From NCBI GenBank assembly GCA_051453625.1, contig JBOZIK010000001.1, positions 225,863,386 through 225,886,149 on the forward strand: 22,764 nt of DNA, in the 5' to 3' direction. Numbering within the stretch: the stretch's first letter is position 1; every line of letters starts with the position of its first letter. Shown here piece after piece: positions 1-10,510 of the stretch. The notes beneath the pieces are model-generated. The model ran no database searches. It saw only the letters and a list, made by a program, of their open reading frames with translations, and was not told the DNA's origin. The translations under genes were made by a program, and so were the position numbers. Source of the DNA: Welwitschia mirabilis. Lineage: Eukaryota; Gnetophyta; Gnetopsida; Welwitschiales.

Positions 1-44
1 GCAGCTACCAGTCATTGACGTTGCAGCGACCAGTCATTGTTGAC
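1..44. repeat. Short tandem repeat, 22-bp unit, two copies
   Basis: Bases 1-18 (GCAGCTACCAGTCATTGA) recur at 23-40 as GCAGCGACCAGTCATTGT, with two mismatches and a period of 22 bases. The array touches the start of the window, so more copies may lie to the left. It holds two of the few CG dinucleotides in this part of the window. Confidence 0.6.
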
Positions 45-1013
45 CAAGTCAAAGTGCATTTTTTTTAATAACAAAGAATCATAAACAATGGTTACTCATT
101 CAAGGCAGTGAAAGTGACATAATTGTTGGAATAGTTGTAGTGGTTTAACATAGGTTACCTCAATAATAGGGGATATTGAATTCAAACTTTTAGTATTTTA
201 TGGTGAAGGATGAATTTAGACCACTTGTTGGAGGATAAGTGTTTCTACTAGTTAGACTATCATTTAATTCATAGAGATAGATATTTAGAATCTTAACCTC
301 GTTTTATTTATATAAGCATCTCTCATAAATAAGGAGTTGCCTTTGAACTTGTTGAAACTTGTTTCACGCGATATAAAGACTTATCTATAAATTTTGAATG
401 TTTGGATAAACAAATTTAAGTGCTATGACTTTAGTTGATAATGTTGTTATTATAGTAACAAATGTGAAAGTTTACTCTTTGTAAAAGTGAGCTTAATAAT
501 TAATGAGAGTAAAACCCAATGGAGAAGCCCAAGATGTAAAATAAGGCTTCGTACCTTAATAATGTGGTTGGTGTTCCTATTACTGTTGTACCACATGTTA
601 GATTTTTCTACTCCCTCCTAACTTTTATAAGTAAACTTGGTGCACCAATCTTATCGAAATTGTATTAGACATTAGATTTAATGTTTATTTCTCAGCCTTT
701 GTAAAAGCTTGAGTGTGAGGAAAAACATTTTGGAGATTTCTAACAATTTTTTTTCATTTTCAGGATTACTTATTTTAGATTTAAGGTTTCTGTAACATTC
801 ATATCCTAGTTTTTATAGGTTTTTGCATTACTTGTAGTGGAGTTATGGAGTAAATCCTAGTTTTAGAGGCTAAGATTTTTTGTAGATCAATTCTTAGCTA
901 TTAGAAGATTGAAGGAGAAGGGTGGATAAAGCTCAGATTAAGAAGAGTTTAAAATATTGTTTTTTTTCTTTCGTCTTAGAACATGTAGTCCATTAGATAT
1001 AGAATTTTATGGG
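1..1013. other. Left flank, no gene recognised
   Basis: AT-rich sequence outside the nested retrotransposon block. No reading frame of useful length or recognisable protein similarity is seen on either strand. The first 44 bases are less AT-rich than the rest and hold a short tandem repeat, listed separately. A stretch at about 226-745 begins TGTTGG and ends CTAACA, like an LTR, but has no matching flanking duplication or partner copy, so I do not call it. The 3' part (about 740-1010) has T-rich runs and one TTTTCATTTTCAG string that could pass for an intron acceptor, but no exon can be supported. Confidence 0.5.
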
Positions 1014-1018
1014 TATCA
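1014..1018. repeat. Target site duplication of element A, left copy
   Basis: TATCA lies directly before the TGTGACACCC terminus of the left LTR and is repeated exactly at 21653-21657, directly after the far end of the right LTR. Five bases is the normal duplication length for Ty3/gypsy integrases. Confidence 0.85.
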
Positions 1019-4000
1019 TGTGACACCCTAACTTTTTTTACTCTAATTAGGCTCTATTTCTTTTTCCTTCTTTAATATTATTAACTAATAGACATAGTGG
1101 AATCTAGGATTGAATTCTACTTATTGTTTATTGCCATTTTTATATTCTAGGAAATACAGAGCATATTGTTATTATAGATTTGCCTATAAGTAATTTATAA
1201 GTTATTTTGGTTCATAGACAATGGCAATTTCATAAGTTTGTGTCCTATATCTCTTCCTAGTTTTCATCACATAGAGAGATTTCTTATATATAGTTGAGGA
1301 GATGTAAGCTTATTATAAAACATACATGGATAAGTTTTAAGTTAATACCTAACCACTATAATAGGAGGTTGCAACTCCCTTTAATGGCATTCTAACTCGA
1401 TATCTAGCCAACCTACAAATGTGAATTAATTCTAGTTCGGCTTGTAAACTATACAAACATGGTTGAAGTTAACTCTATTGGCTAACACTTGACCTGGATA
1501 TACCCCTAATATAGGTAACAAGTTGTACATGAGGTGGATGCATGCTTATAAGTAATCCCTGCTTCCTTAAAACATCTTCGAATGGTTCAACATGATCCAT
1601 TGATGCTAAGGGCTTAACATATTAATTCGAAGTAAATTCATACATGGGTAAGGTAGGGGAGTGATGATCAAATCCACTTCCAAAAGAATACTATAAAAAT
1701 ATGCAATGCAACCCACTTTCATGATGAAATCCAAGTATGGGAATGATTATTGTTAGGATTATTTTTATTTAGTCTTAATCGATGAATACACCACACAAAT
1801 GCATGCATACAATTCTATCTAATGTAGATATTTAATGGATTATTTACATAGTTATAATAATTCTAATCATCGTTGAGTTCTTTTTATAGAAATAATCATA
1901 CAAAAGAAAAACAAACATACTAGAAAATCTTATTATTTAGGATTATAGTAATGAAAATTTAAATAAAGAAAGTATTCTTTTCGTATTTTTCACAATAGTA
2001 ATAACAATATTCAAAATCTATCAAATCACATCCTATGAATATATTTAAATAAAACTAATCCATACTTAGAGCTATGCCAATCCTAGAAGCAATTTTCCAT
2101 GCTCATGTGACAATCTATCATGGTTATATGCAATGAAGATAAATAAAAAAAAAAGTATAGCTCAAACATGGTTATTAAGACATAATTCTTTATCTAAGAC
2201 TCATATAGCTATAACAAAAGTCAACAAAATAAATGATAAATCAAGGACTATTTGAGTTACTTAAAATACTAAGGTGGAAACCCTTATAAGCATACATATT
2301 TAAAGTAAGGTAAAAGTAAAAAAGGTAAAAGAGGTACTTTTCTTAACAAAATATTATATGTAAATAATATAACTTAAAGTTATTAATAAGAACTTACCTT
2401 ATATACTTAAATTACCTATATAATTTTATTTAATAATTTTTTATAATTTAACATATTAATTATAAGGTTTTTAGGGCTTTAAAGAGATCACATAATAAAA
2501 AAATAATTAATTAATTTTGAATAACAAATAAATTAAAATAAATTTTCATATAGTAGACTCATAATAGGATTCTCAAAAATTAACTTAAGCTATTTATAAT
2601 TCTAAAAAATTATTTATAAGTCATGATTTAAGGTTAAAAACTATCCAATTTGTCAAAATCATAGTCCTATCATATTATGCTAAAATGATCATAGCTTTCA
2701 AAATACTTTCAGATAGCTTAATTATTAGTACAAAAAACAAAAATTAATTACTTAATGTTTTTTGCATTTATTTCCTAACCTATTTTCACAAATAATTTTC
2801 TTAAAAATTATAACACATTAGTAAAATTACTATTTCTAACTTTTTTTTGAAATAACATAATTCTAGACTTTTTAAAACAATTTTGCTAATTTATACCTAC
2901 TAGTTAATAATCTATAGTATTCTTAACCTATGCCTCTATTTTTGAAGATTTAACTTTTGCTATGTACATGTAGTAAAGCTTCTATAGCTAGATATGAAAT
3001 AATTAGAATGAAGATAACAATGAATATACTAGTTAAACTAAATAGTTATAACAAATATTATGTAAAAAAAAGAAGAATCAATGTATAAAAAGTATTTACA
3101 ATGAGCCTTAGGATTATCATGAAGGAGTACTAGCCTAGAAGATATTTTGAGGATTAGAATTTTTACTCCTAATAAGATTGATCTGAGGAATAATAGATGC
3201 AAAATATGCTATTAGGTATATATGTTAATATAAAGAAACATGGTACTTAACTTTTTATAGTGAACACCCTAGTCACTTAGCCATAATCATCTATTGGTAA
3301 CCTCCATTACAAACCATAAGAGGTTCCTTATTTCTCCCCACCATCTTGGTAAGAGCTAATAATTTTTATGACATAATGCCATGATAACCACAAACAATGG
3401 CCTAATGCAATATTTCATTGCTTTACTAGAATCTTAAAGGAGATCATATGGACAATAAAAGTCAAAAAGCTTACTTGAAAAGATTAGTAAATCCTTAATA
3501 AATGAATATTGATGAAGTTTGAAGCTTAAGAATCCTTAGCTTCAAGCTTTTAAGATCCAATATCCACAAGTGAGAGAGTGAGAAGAAAGAGATATGAAAG
3601 AAGGAAATGCATTACATGAAAAATGGGAAGTATTTATAAGAGAGACAAGGGTCTTTATATATAGATAAACAAAAGGCACATATTTTAAGGTCATAGAATC
3701 ACATGATTTAACATGGATAAGTGAGACAAGTAATAAGTAATATTGAAGTAAAAAAAGAGACATTATATTTATGACTTATGCACCTAATTAAGATGAGAAA
3801 TTTTATTTCTTTAATTAGCAAGATTAATTACATGCATTATTTCATCATGCTAGCTCCTTCTTAATCATTCATAGGCTCATAAGAATTCTAATTAGTTCAA
3901 GACATGCATCAAAATAATAAATGCACAAGCCTCAAGATTTTCATATGGCATAATGAGATTAACTCTTCAATTCCAATGAATAAACTTATTGACATGTCAC

Positions 4001-4605
4001 AAATGCACAAATTTTAAAGGTATCATGTGACATAGTAAGCCTTTTCAACTATAAGGCATAAAACAATTAAATATGTTATAAATCAAGTCCTATTACACAT
4101 CTCAAAAAGATAAAAATCATGTTAGGGTAAATATACTCATTTATCATTCTTGATTCCAAGCAAGAGTGCATGTAGTTATCTACATGATCATTTATTTCAT
4201 AATTCATATAATTTATTAATCACACAACATAAAGAAAAGATGTTTATTTATAATATAATATACCTATTGCATTTACCAAGATTTTAGATGAGTAAATAAG
4301 ATATGAAACATACTATTATATTCTCTTGAAATTTTTAATTCATAATGGGATTATTTAGTTTTAATATTAAGATAGTTTTTATATTTGAATTGCTTTTCTT
4401 ATAAAAATGTTCACAACGTACCTATAATCTTTAACATAATTATTATCTTTTTCATGTTGAGAAATTATCAAAACTAAGGATAATTATTAAAAATACCATC
4501 TTATTTTAATAAGGCCTTTAAAGAAGAAGAATCCATCATCTAACTAAAAGATTAACATGCCTAATATCTAAGTAATTAAGGTTTAAAAAAATGTGGGATA
4601 TGACA
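1019..4605 (-). repeat. Element A left LTR (3' LTR in element orientation)
   Basis: This 3587-base LTR begins TGTGACACCC and ends GGATATGACA on the plus strand, so it has the canonical TG..CA ends. It aligns along its length with 9945-10510 plus 17982-21652. Landmark matches include the CTTCTTTAATAT block near 1067 (right copy near 9989), the TTCTATCTAATGT block near 1813 (right copy 18136), and the GACTTATGCACC block near 3773 (right copies near 20216 and 20818). I find no CG dinucleotide by eye between about 1983 and 4416. No genuine gene lies inside it. Confidence 0.9.
3653..3664 (-). promoter_or_regulatory. Possible TATA box of element A LTR
   Basis: The minus strand reads CTATATATAAAG here and the right LTR has CTATATATAATA at the matching place (20096-20107). 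An LTR promoter of element A would need to face leftwards, as this does, and it lies about 940 bases from the LTR start. In so AT-rich a sequence a TATA-like string alone is weak evidence; conservation of position in both LTRs is the main support. Confidence 0.35.
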
Positions 4606-4618
4606 TCCTCCACCACTT
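4606..4618 (-). promoter_or_regulatory. Polypurine tract of element A
   Basis: The minus strand reads AAGTGGTGGAGGA directly upstream of the 3' LTR start TGTCATATCCC. The tract primes plus-strand DNA synthesis, and its abutment to the LTR sets the LTR edge at 4605. Confidence 0.85.
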
Positions 4619-4689
4619 ATACTAATTCACTCCTTGAAATTGAGATACACAAAGAGTTTGAAAATTATAACTACATATTATAAGATTCA

Positions 4690-4870
4690 AAACAATTTGA
4701 GTATTGATTTTTCATTATTTTATCTAGCTTCCAAGTAGCTTCATCAACATTATGATTACTCAACTTTATCTCTATTTAATGGATCTTCTTGTTTCATAAA
4801 TTGATAATTTATTAGTCAAGTATTACTTCTGACTTTTTTATAGTAAAACAATATGATACCACCTAAATAC
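4690..4870 (-). pseudogene. Chromodomain at the C terminus of element A pol
   Basis: The minus-strand frame reads VILD, then NKKI about seven residues on, then LSNHNVDEATWKLD, in the order and spacing of the Tekay/Del chromodomain (ILDR..LRNK.IP..KV.WRNH..EEATWE). In chromoviruses this module sits at the end of integrase and steers integration towards heterochromatin. Stops fall where Gln or Arg is expected in the family. The frame runs on from the GPY/F module without an obvious shift, and the reading frame ends shortly before the polypurine tract. The module is a clear relic and not functional. Confidence 0.85.
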
Positions 4871-4879
4871 AAGATTAAT

Positions 4880-5015
4880 TTAATACATGAGAAGAATCCA
4901 TAATATACTTTCTCAACATACTTATATGGAAAACATTAAGAATGTGCTATAATCGAGGTAGTGGAGTAAGTTTGTATACAATAGGTCCAATATGTTCCAA
5001 TATCTTAATGGGTTA
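4880..5015 (-). pseudogene. GPY/F module of element A integrase
   Basis: The minus frame reads PIKILEHIGPIVYKL followed by HILNVFHISMLRKYI and DSSHVL. This matches the well conserved gypsy integrase C-terminal module (KILERIGP.AYRL ... VHNVFHVSMLRKY ... DPSHVL). It links the integrase core to the chromodomain. It is one of the best preserved stretches of the element, with a single in-frame stop (after PLPRL) between these two blocks. Confidence 0.9.
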
Positions 5016-5369
5016 ATAAATCAAGAATCTAATTTTGATATCTTAACTCATCTCATTAATAATTTCATTTATGACATAATAATAAATACATAATCATTTA
5101 TTTTAAATTTAAAATCTCTTTTTCAATGATCTGCATACATATTCTGTTTTTCTACTACTTCTTTAAGTCTATTCTTAATAATTCTTATTTTAATTTCCAT
5201 CTCTTATAATATTTCTAGTTCTATAATCAATATTTCTTGATATTTTATCCATTAAATAAATGATACATACTTTTTATTATGTATGGCTTCAAATAGAACA
5301 ATTTGAATTGAACATTAATAAATGTTGTTATATGCAAATTCTACTAATGATAGGTACGATTTACAACTC

Positions 5370-5990
5370 TTGGTATTATTTGAAATACATGCTTTAAGAA
5401 GGTCTTTTAAAATTTGATTAACTCTTTTTTCCTAATCATCTATTTGAGAATGAAATGTATTGCTTATATTTAACTTGGTTCCTAAACCCATAATTCTTGT
5501 CAGAACTTAGGAGTAAATCTTAAACCTCTATCAAAGATAATTACTAAAGGTACATCATGTAATTTAATAACATTGTAAATGTATACTTTAGCTATATCCA
5601 TAACATTATAAGTAAATTTCACTAAAATGAAATGTAATAGCTTAATTATTCTATCAATTATTACCATGATCGAGTCATTACCTCTTTGTATCTTTAGAAG
5701 TCCTCAAATAAATTCCATGCAAATTACATCCCATTTAGATTATAGAATATTATGAGGATAAAGTAATCCTATTGGATTTCTATGTTTTACTCTAATTTAT
5801 TAATAAATAAGATACCTTGATACAAATTTTGCTATATCTTTTTTTATCCCTAACCATTAAAATTTTTGTTTCATTTCTGGTACATTTTAGTTCCTTCATG
5901 ATAACCTGTGGATTATAAAATTCAAACATTAACTTATGTCTAATTTCATCTACATTGAGGAATAAATATTTTCCCTTGAATTTAATAATA
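5370..5990 (-). pseudogene. Integrase zinc-binding and core domains of element A
   Basis: From right to left on the minus strand: the remnant H2C2 region with PEMKQKF then WLGIKKDIAKFVSR (family form: PGMKKDVA.FVS.C), then IQRGNDSIMVIIDRIIKLLHF (family: QRGNDAIWVVVDRLTKSAHF), then LHDVPLVIIFDRGLRFTPKF (family: LHGVP.SIVSDRGPRFTS.F), and finally a degraded HPQTDGQSER block followed by VNQILKDLLKACI. The reaction of the intact enzyme is insertion of the element's cDNA into the host genome. The second catalytic Asp (IFDRG, near 5530) is kept. The first, expected in a WE..TMDF-like string, reads CMEF. The catalytic Glu position appears to read Lys, with a stop at the Gln before it. Catalytic calls rest on alignment from memory. 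Confidence 0.88.
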
Positions 5991-6139
5991 CTATCTAGAT
6001 TAGTAGTAAAATTCTCTAAATCTATTTATTTTTCTAATGAATCCTTTATTTTTTAATTATTCTCATTATTTTTTCCTCATCTAAAATAATGGTAGGAATT
6101 TTACTTTGAATTTTTATGATTACTTTGAGATAAACTCAT

Positions 6140-6560
6140 CTACTAAGAACATTTTCAACCTTATTTCATATACCTTCATGGTATAGAATCTATAGATCAA
6201 AATTATAGAACTCTTACCCATATTCTTTATTTAAAGTTTAAGTTTGGTTGAGTAAAAATGTATTTTAGACTTTTATGATCTATCTAAATTTAAAACTTTA
6301 TACTATACAAATAATTATTCTACAACTATAAATAAAAAATTACTATAGCTAATTCAAGATCATAAATAATATAATTTCTCTTATGTGTTTTAAGTTATCT
6401 TGATCAATACTTTTTTATTATTTTATCCTATTTAAATACTACTCCAAAACCTTTTCTAGATACATTAGTATAAATTAAAAAGGTTTGCGAATCATCTAAT
6501 ACTACTAAGATGGGGGTACTAGTTAAGCATTATTTAAGATAATAAAATGAATATTGACAT
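6140..6560 (-). pseudogene. RNase H domain of element A
   Basis: Three family landmarks are visible on the minus strand. Near 6458-6510 the string SQTFLIYTNVSRKGFG stands where Ty3/gypsy elements have ..F.VYTDASRKGLG, so the first catalytic Asp is now Asn (GAT to AAT). At 6230-6281 DHKSLKYIFTQPNLNF is preserved almost exactly. Near 6142-6163 NKVENVLSR replaces the usual NVVADALSR, again with Asp to Asn. The intact enzyme removes the RNA strand during reverse transcription. The landmarks sit in more than one frame, so small indels have broken this part. Confidence 0.88.
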
Positions 6561-6599
6561 GTTTCTTTTTATTAAGAGTCTTTATTTTACTTTAAAAAG

Positions 6600-7410
6600 C
6601 TTGTTGATGAAGATGTTATCTTAGAGAAGTTAAAGGTGACTTGATAATAGTATCTGACAAGGCCAAGAAAGCTTCTAAACTTAGTAATATTTGTAAGTAT
6701 TGGCCATTCCATAATTGCTTTGACTTTACCTTGATCAACTAAAATATCTATCTTGGATACTACATGACCTAAAAATTGAATGGTTTCCTTTCAAATAGAG
6801 CATTCTTCTATGTTAGCATATAATTGGTGGTTGCTTAAAGTTTCTAATACTATTCTCTAGTGTTTCTTATTTTCTTCGTAAGTCCTAAAATAAATGAGAA
6901 TATCATCAATAGATACCATTATAAAGAAATCAAGATGTGGTTAAAACATGTAATTCATAATACTCATAAATATCATAGGGTCATTAATTAAGCTAAAAGA
7001 TAGAACAGTGAACTTGTAATGTCCATAGTAGGTTCTAAATGCTATTATATAAATATCTTATTCATTAATTTAAACTTGGTAATATCAAGATTTTAAATCA
7101 ACTTTTGAGAATATCTTAGCTTTCTTGAGCTAATTGAAATGATTATATTTTCTTGGTCATGGATACATATTCTTAATAGTGATCTTATTTATCTATCTAT
7201 AATGAATTTATAGCCTTATTATTTTATCTTTATTCTTCACAAATAAATTGATAATCTTGATGGTGATACACTAGGATGAATCAAACCTTTTTGTAAGAGT
7301 TCTTTAAAGCTTAGTTTTTAATTATTTCCATATCTGTAGGAGATATTTTATATAGTTCCTTAAAAAGTGGTTGCATTCCTAGGATCAATTCAACAGAAAA
7401 ATCAACTTTA
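6600..7410 (-). pseudogene. Reverse transcriptase of element A
   Basis: Read leftwards on the minus strand: IDLIPG-type start near 7395 (here VELILGMQP), a block matching [21 protein letters not shown] with stops near 7190-7230, VDLKS.YYQ-like residues near 7090, HKFTVLSFSLINDPMIF near 7000 (family: YEFTVMPFGLTNAPA.F), the catalytic box MVSIDDILIYFRTYEE at 6872-6920 with both Asp residues kept, then TIQFLGHVVSK near 6780 and NITKFRSFLGLVRYY near 6680 of the thumb/connection. The order and spacing match a normal Ty3/gypsy RT, which copies element RNA to DNA. Many stops fall at former Gln and Trp/Arg codons and several indels change frame. Confidence 0.93.
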
Positions 7411-7589
7411 TGAAGTGGTAGCATTCCTAGTAATTCTATTATAAATACATTAAGACATTGTTAAACTTTTTGTATATTCTTTACTAAACTTTATCTTTCT
7501 GTCAATATAATTAACTTTACATATATTATATAAACTAGTGATCTTCACTTAATTTCTATTCTTATATGATTTTTATTAATTAAATTATT

Positions 7590-7930
7590 CATTGATGATT
7601 TTTTATCACCTTGAAAGATTATTCTTTGACTATGATTCATCATTTTTACTTAATACTTTTTACAATTTATAACTGCTCTATTCTACATTAACTAATTCAT
7701 ACACAAAATAATGTCATACTTCCCTAAGTTGATAGAAATTTATTGATTCTAAAAATACATCCTACTCATGGATAAAGTCCAATTTTGGGCCTATTGATTA
7801 ACTTTAGATATGGATCCATTTGTTAGCTCTATGCATTTTTTAATTGGAGCATAACATAATTTTTCTCTTGCAGTAATCCTAGAAGATATAAAACAATGAG
7901 CTGCTACATAAGCAAATAAAATAACTACTT
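7590..7930 (-). pseudogene. Aspartic protease of element A
   Basis: The string LGKYDIIL near 7695-7725 matches the conserved retropepsin flap-to-helix segment (L..YDVILGMDWL). Upstream, AHCFISSRITAREKL at about 7860-7905 matches the residues that follow the DSG catalytic triad (DSGA.HSFIS). At the triad itself the sequence reads LFAYVAAHCF, so DSG is gone and about one codon is missing. The intact enzyme cleaves Gag-Pol. It sits between the zinc knuckle and RT, as expected. Confidence 0.8.
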
Positions 7931-8090
7931 ATTTATTATTAAGTAAAGCCTTCCCTTCTATAACTGATCTCTGAAATTACATGTCAGTATTATCTACTAT
8001 TTCTTGAAGTTATTCTATTAATTAATGAATGTCTTTTAATCCTTAATGATTTTCTAGTTATTATCTAGAAGGATCTTTATTATGTAATTG

Positions 8091-8129
8091 ACATTCTCTT
8101 ACTTTATAATTTTATTTATAGTAAAAGGA
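8091..8129 (-). pseudogene. Nucleocapsid zinc knuckle of element A
   Basis: The minus frame reads SFYYK, stop, NYKVREC. This fits a CX2CX4HX4C knuckle of the form C.YC....HKVREC in which Cys and His codons have become Tyr or Ser and one codon is lost. Only the last Cys remains. Knuckles of this type bind the element RNA. The short length makes this call less sure than the flanking domains. Confidence 0.6.
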
Positions 8130-8379
8130 TTAATATCCACTATTATACTTATGTGGGTACTAATTCTCACTAGGAATTTGCTAGAAATTGGATCTTTAAG
8201 GTTGATTACTTACATATATTTAACTAAAAACATTCTAATTCATTGTGTGGAGCCTAATAAGTAGATTAAAACTTCTCTTTCTGCTATTACTGCTATTAAT
8301 AATATTTTTGCTAAAGTACCATTTTCTATTTTGATAAGACATTTTTGATTGAATTCTTTAGGTTGAAACATGAATACTT

Positions 8380-8900
8380 TAATAGAAAAAGAAGGAAAAA
8401 GACTATTAATAAAGAGATTTGATTTAGCTTATTCATCTAGATGAATATGTGATACATATCTTAATAATTATACAAATTTGCATCCATGAGATTGTATGAT
8501 CATATTAGGGGCTTAGCTTAAATCATAGAATTCTATAAACTTTTAGTAAATATAAATCCTGGTGATAAACATTTTCTTAAAGACATGCTGAAATTTCTTT
8601 CATAAAAGTTCCACATCTCCTAATTTTCTCATTTCTATTTTCGACCATATTCATCACATCCTAAGGTATCTATAGCCATGCTTATTCTTTAAATAGATTA
8701 GAACCTCTTATAAAATTTGATGGACTTAGCTTAATAAAAGCTTAAATTAATTTCTTCATTTCCACTTCCTTAAGTTGATTTACATCATTGTTTACTTATG
8801 GGTTTTCACCTTGATTTACTATTTTTGATAGGAACTACATAAATGCATTCATTAATTCTTTTGAATTAAAATTAAATGGGGGTTTATTTCCATCATTAGG
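8380..8900 (-). pseudogene. Gag capsid region of element A
   Basis: Minus-strand matches to plant gypsy Gag: AFIKLSPSNFIRGSN near 8700-8745 (family: F..L.PP.F.GG..P..AE.WL), then KKFQHVFKKMF near 8580-8610 (W..F...F...FFP), EFYDL near 8530, and LLRYVSHIHLDE then AKSNLFINSL near 8399-8480 (family: L.RYAPHL..DE..K...F..GL). Gag forms the particle in which reverse transcription occurs. Start codon and N terminus are not clear, and a frame change is needed near 8600. Stops replace former Gln and Trp codons. Confidence 0.82.
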
Positions 8901-8939
8901 TTGATAGCTATCTTGTAGATTATCTTGATATTAATTAGT

Positions 8940-9929
8940 TGATGTAATGAAATTACACCTCAAGGTTTAACTACTGATGATAAAAACATATAAAAGAAGT
9001 GGAAAATATTATAAGATTAGATTTAAAAATAGGATAATATTATTAAGTACTAAACTTAAAAATTTTTTATGATCTTAAAAAGGACATGATTATCATCATG
9101 AGGTAATCATTTTCATTTATCACTTAAATTAGTTCCCTTCACTTCTTTTAAATAGGTGTAGTTTATTAGGTTTATAAGTTATGGATATGAGGTTTTACTT
9201 TAAGATTATGTGATCATATAGTTCGGGATGAATAACTTAGTTAAGGGTTTGATTATTTTTAAGGGTATTTATTTATGAGATATTATCTTATGTATTCATA
9301 TTGCTTGCAAAAAAATAATCTTTTTAAGAAATTCTATAAGTTCATTTTACTCAGTTCTTAGGATAATTATAACTATCTTAAATGATTATTATTTATAGCT
9401 ATAAGGTAATATAGTTTCTATTTTTATGACCTGAATTCATCATCCTTCTAGGATTGTTTAGGAATTAAAAATGGCATTAGATATGATTAATGTTATGGTT
9501 GACCTTATGAACACTTAATTATTGGGACTATCCCAAGTGTAATTGATTTCTAAGATTATTAAAGTACTAGCATCATTATTAGTATAATATTTATAATTAT
9601 TAAAAGTAATATGAATGTAATTTAATATGAAGTAGGAATGTTATGGGTATAATCAAATTTAGGACTACTAGAAGATATAATTAAATTGATACTTATGTAG
9701 AAGTTAGGATTATCTTGGAACCTAGTGTTACCAAGAATATAATTGATTTTACTTAAGGTTTAGGATTATTGGTGATATAATTAACTTTATATCCACTAGG
9801 AATTAAAGGTTATTATTACTATAACTAACTTTATAATTATTAGAAGAAAAGTTGTTAGAGATATAATTGCATTTATATTCTTATAAATTTATAAGTCCTT
9901 GACATAAGTATTATTAAATTTAACTTAGA
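8940..9929 (-). other. Leader region of element A, between primer site and gag
   Basis: About 1 kb lies between the primer site and the recognisable gag. I see no coding signal. Between about 9730 and 9890 a degenerate repeat with core TATAAYT recurs at 9738, 9776, 9820 and 9862, about 38-44 bases apart. Long untranslated leaders are usual in Tekay-type elements, so the size is not surprising. Confidence 0.5.
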
Positions 9930-9941
9930 GATTTGATACTA
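9930..9941 (-). promoter_or_regulatory. Primer binding site of element A (initiator tRNA-Met type)
   Basis: The minus strand reads TAGTATCAAATC, nine of twelve matches to TGGTATCAGAGC, the usual plant initiator tRNA-Met primer site. It lies three bases inside the 5' LTR edge at 9945. All three mismatches are consistent with decay, two of them G to A. Confidence 0.75.
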
Positions 9942-9944
9942 TTA

Positions 9945-10510
9945 TGTAATACTCTAATTTTTCTAATGCTAATTAAACACTTTTTTTCCTTCTTTAATAT
10001 AATTAACTAATAGACATAGCAGAACCTAGGATTAAATTCTACTTTTTATTTATTAACGTTTTTATATTTTGGAAAAGACAAAGTGTATTATTATTATGTA
10101 TTTATCTAAAGTAATTTGTAAGTTATTTTGGTTCATAAACAATAGTGATATCATAAGTTTGCATCTTATATTTCATCATAGTTTTTTTATCACATAGAGA
10201 TATATCTTATATATAGTCAAGGATATGTAAATTTATATAAAACATACATGGACAAGTTTCATTAATGGAATTTTAACTCTATATGAGTTGGTTCTACTTT
10301 AGGTTTTAAATTATAGAAACATCACTAGGCATAACTCCATAGGATTACATTTCACCTTGATATACCCTTAATATAGGTGACAGTTACATTCTTAAAAGTG
10401 ACTCTAGCTTTTTTAAAACATCATCAGATGCTATAATATCATCCATTGTTGTTAAGTTCTTAGGATATTAACTTAGAGTAAGTATATAAATCCAGAGAAT
10501 AGAAGAGTGG
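9945..10510 (-). repeat. Element A right LTR, first segment (5' LTR, interrupted)
   Basis: This segment begins TGTAATACTC and aligns with 1019-1658 of the left LTR, with several small deletions. Alignment stops at the AGTGG at 10506-10510, where element B begins, and resumes at 17982. Confidence 0.88.
10506..10510. repeat. Target site duplication of element B, left copy
   Basis: AGTGG directly precedes the TGTTGCAATG terminus of element B and recurs exactly at 17977-17981 after its other end. The uninterrupted left LTR of element A has GAGTGATGATCAAAT at this place, so one AGTGG copy followed by TTAGCAAAT restores the alignment. Confidence 0.85.

Noticed and set aside
226-745. Possible solo LTR beginning TGTTGG and ending CTAACA
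   Set aside because: The flanks are CCACT and ATTTT with no duplication, and there is no second copy in the window. The ends alone are too short to be meaningful.
740-790. Intron acceptor-like TTTTCATTTTCAG
   Set aside because: T-rich runs ending in CAG are common in this composition, and no open exon or donor partner could be found.
3542-3763. Minus-strand open frame of 73 codons
   Set aside because: It lies inside the non-coding left LTR of element A, is low-complexity and hydrophobic, and has no recognisable counterpart in the right LTR.
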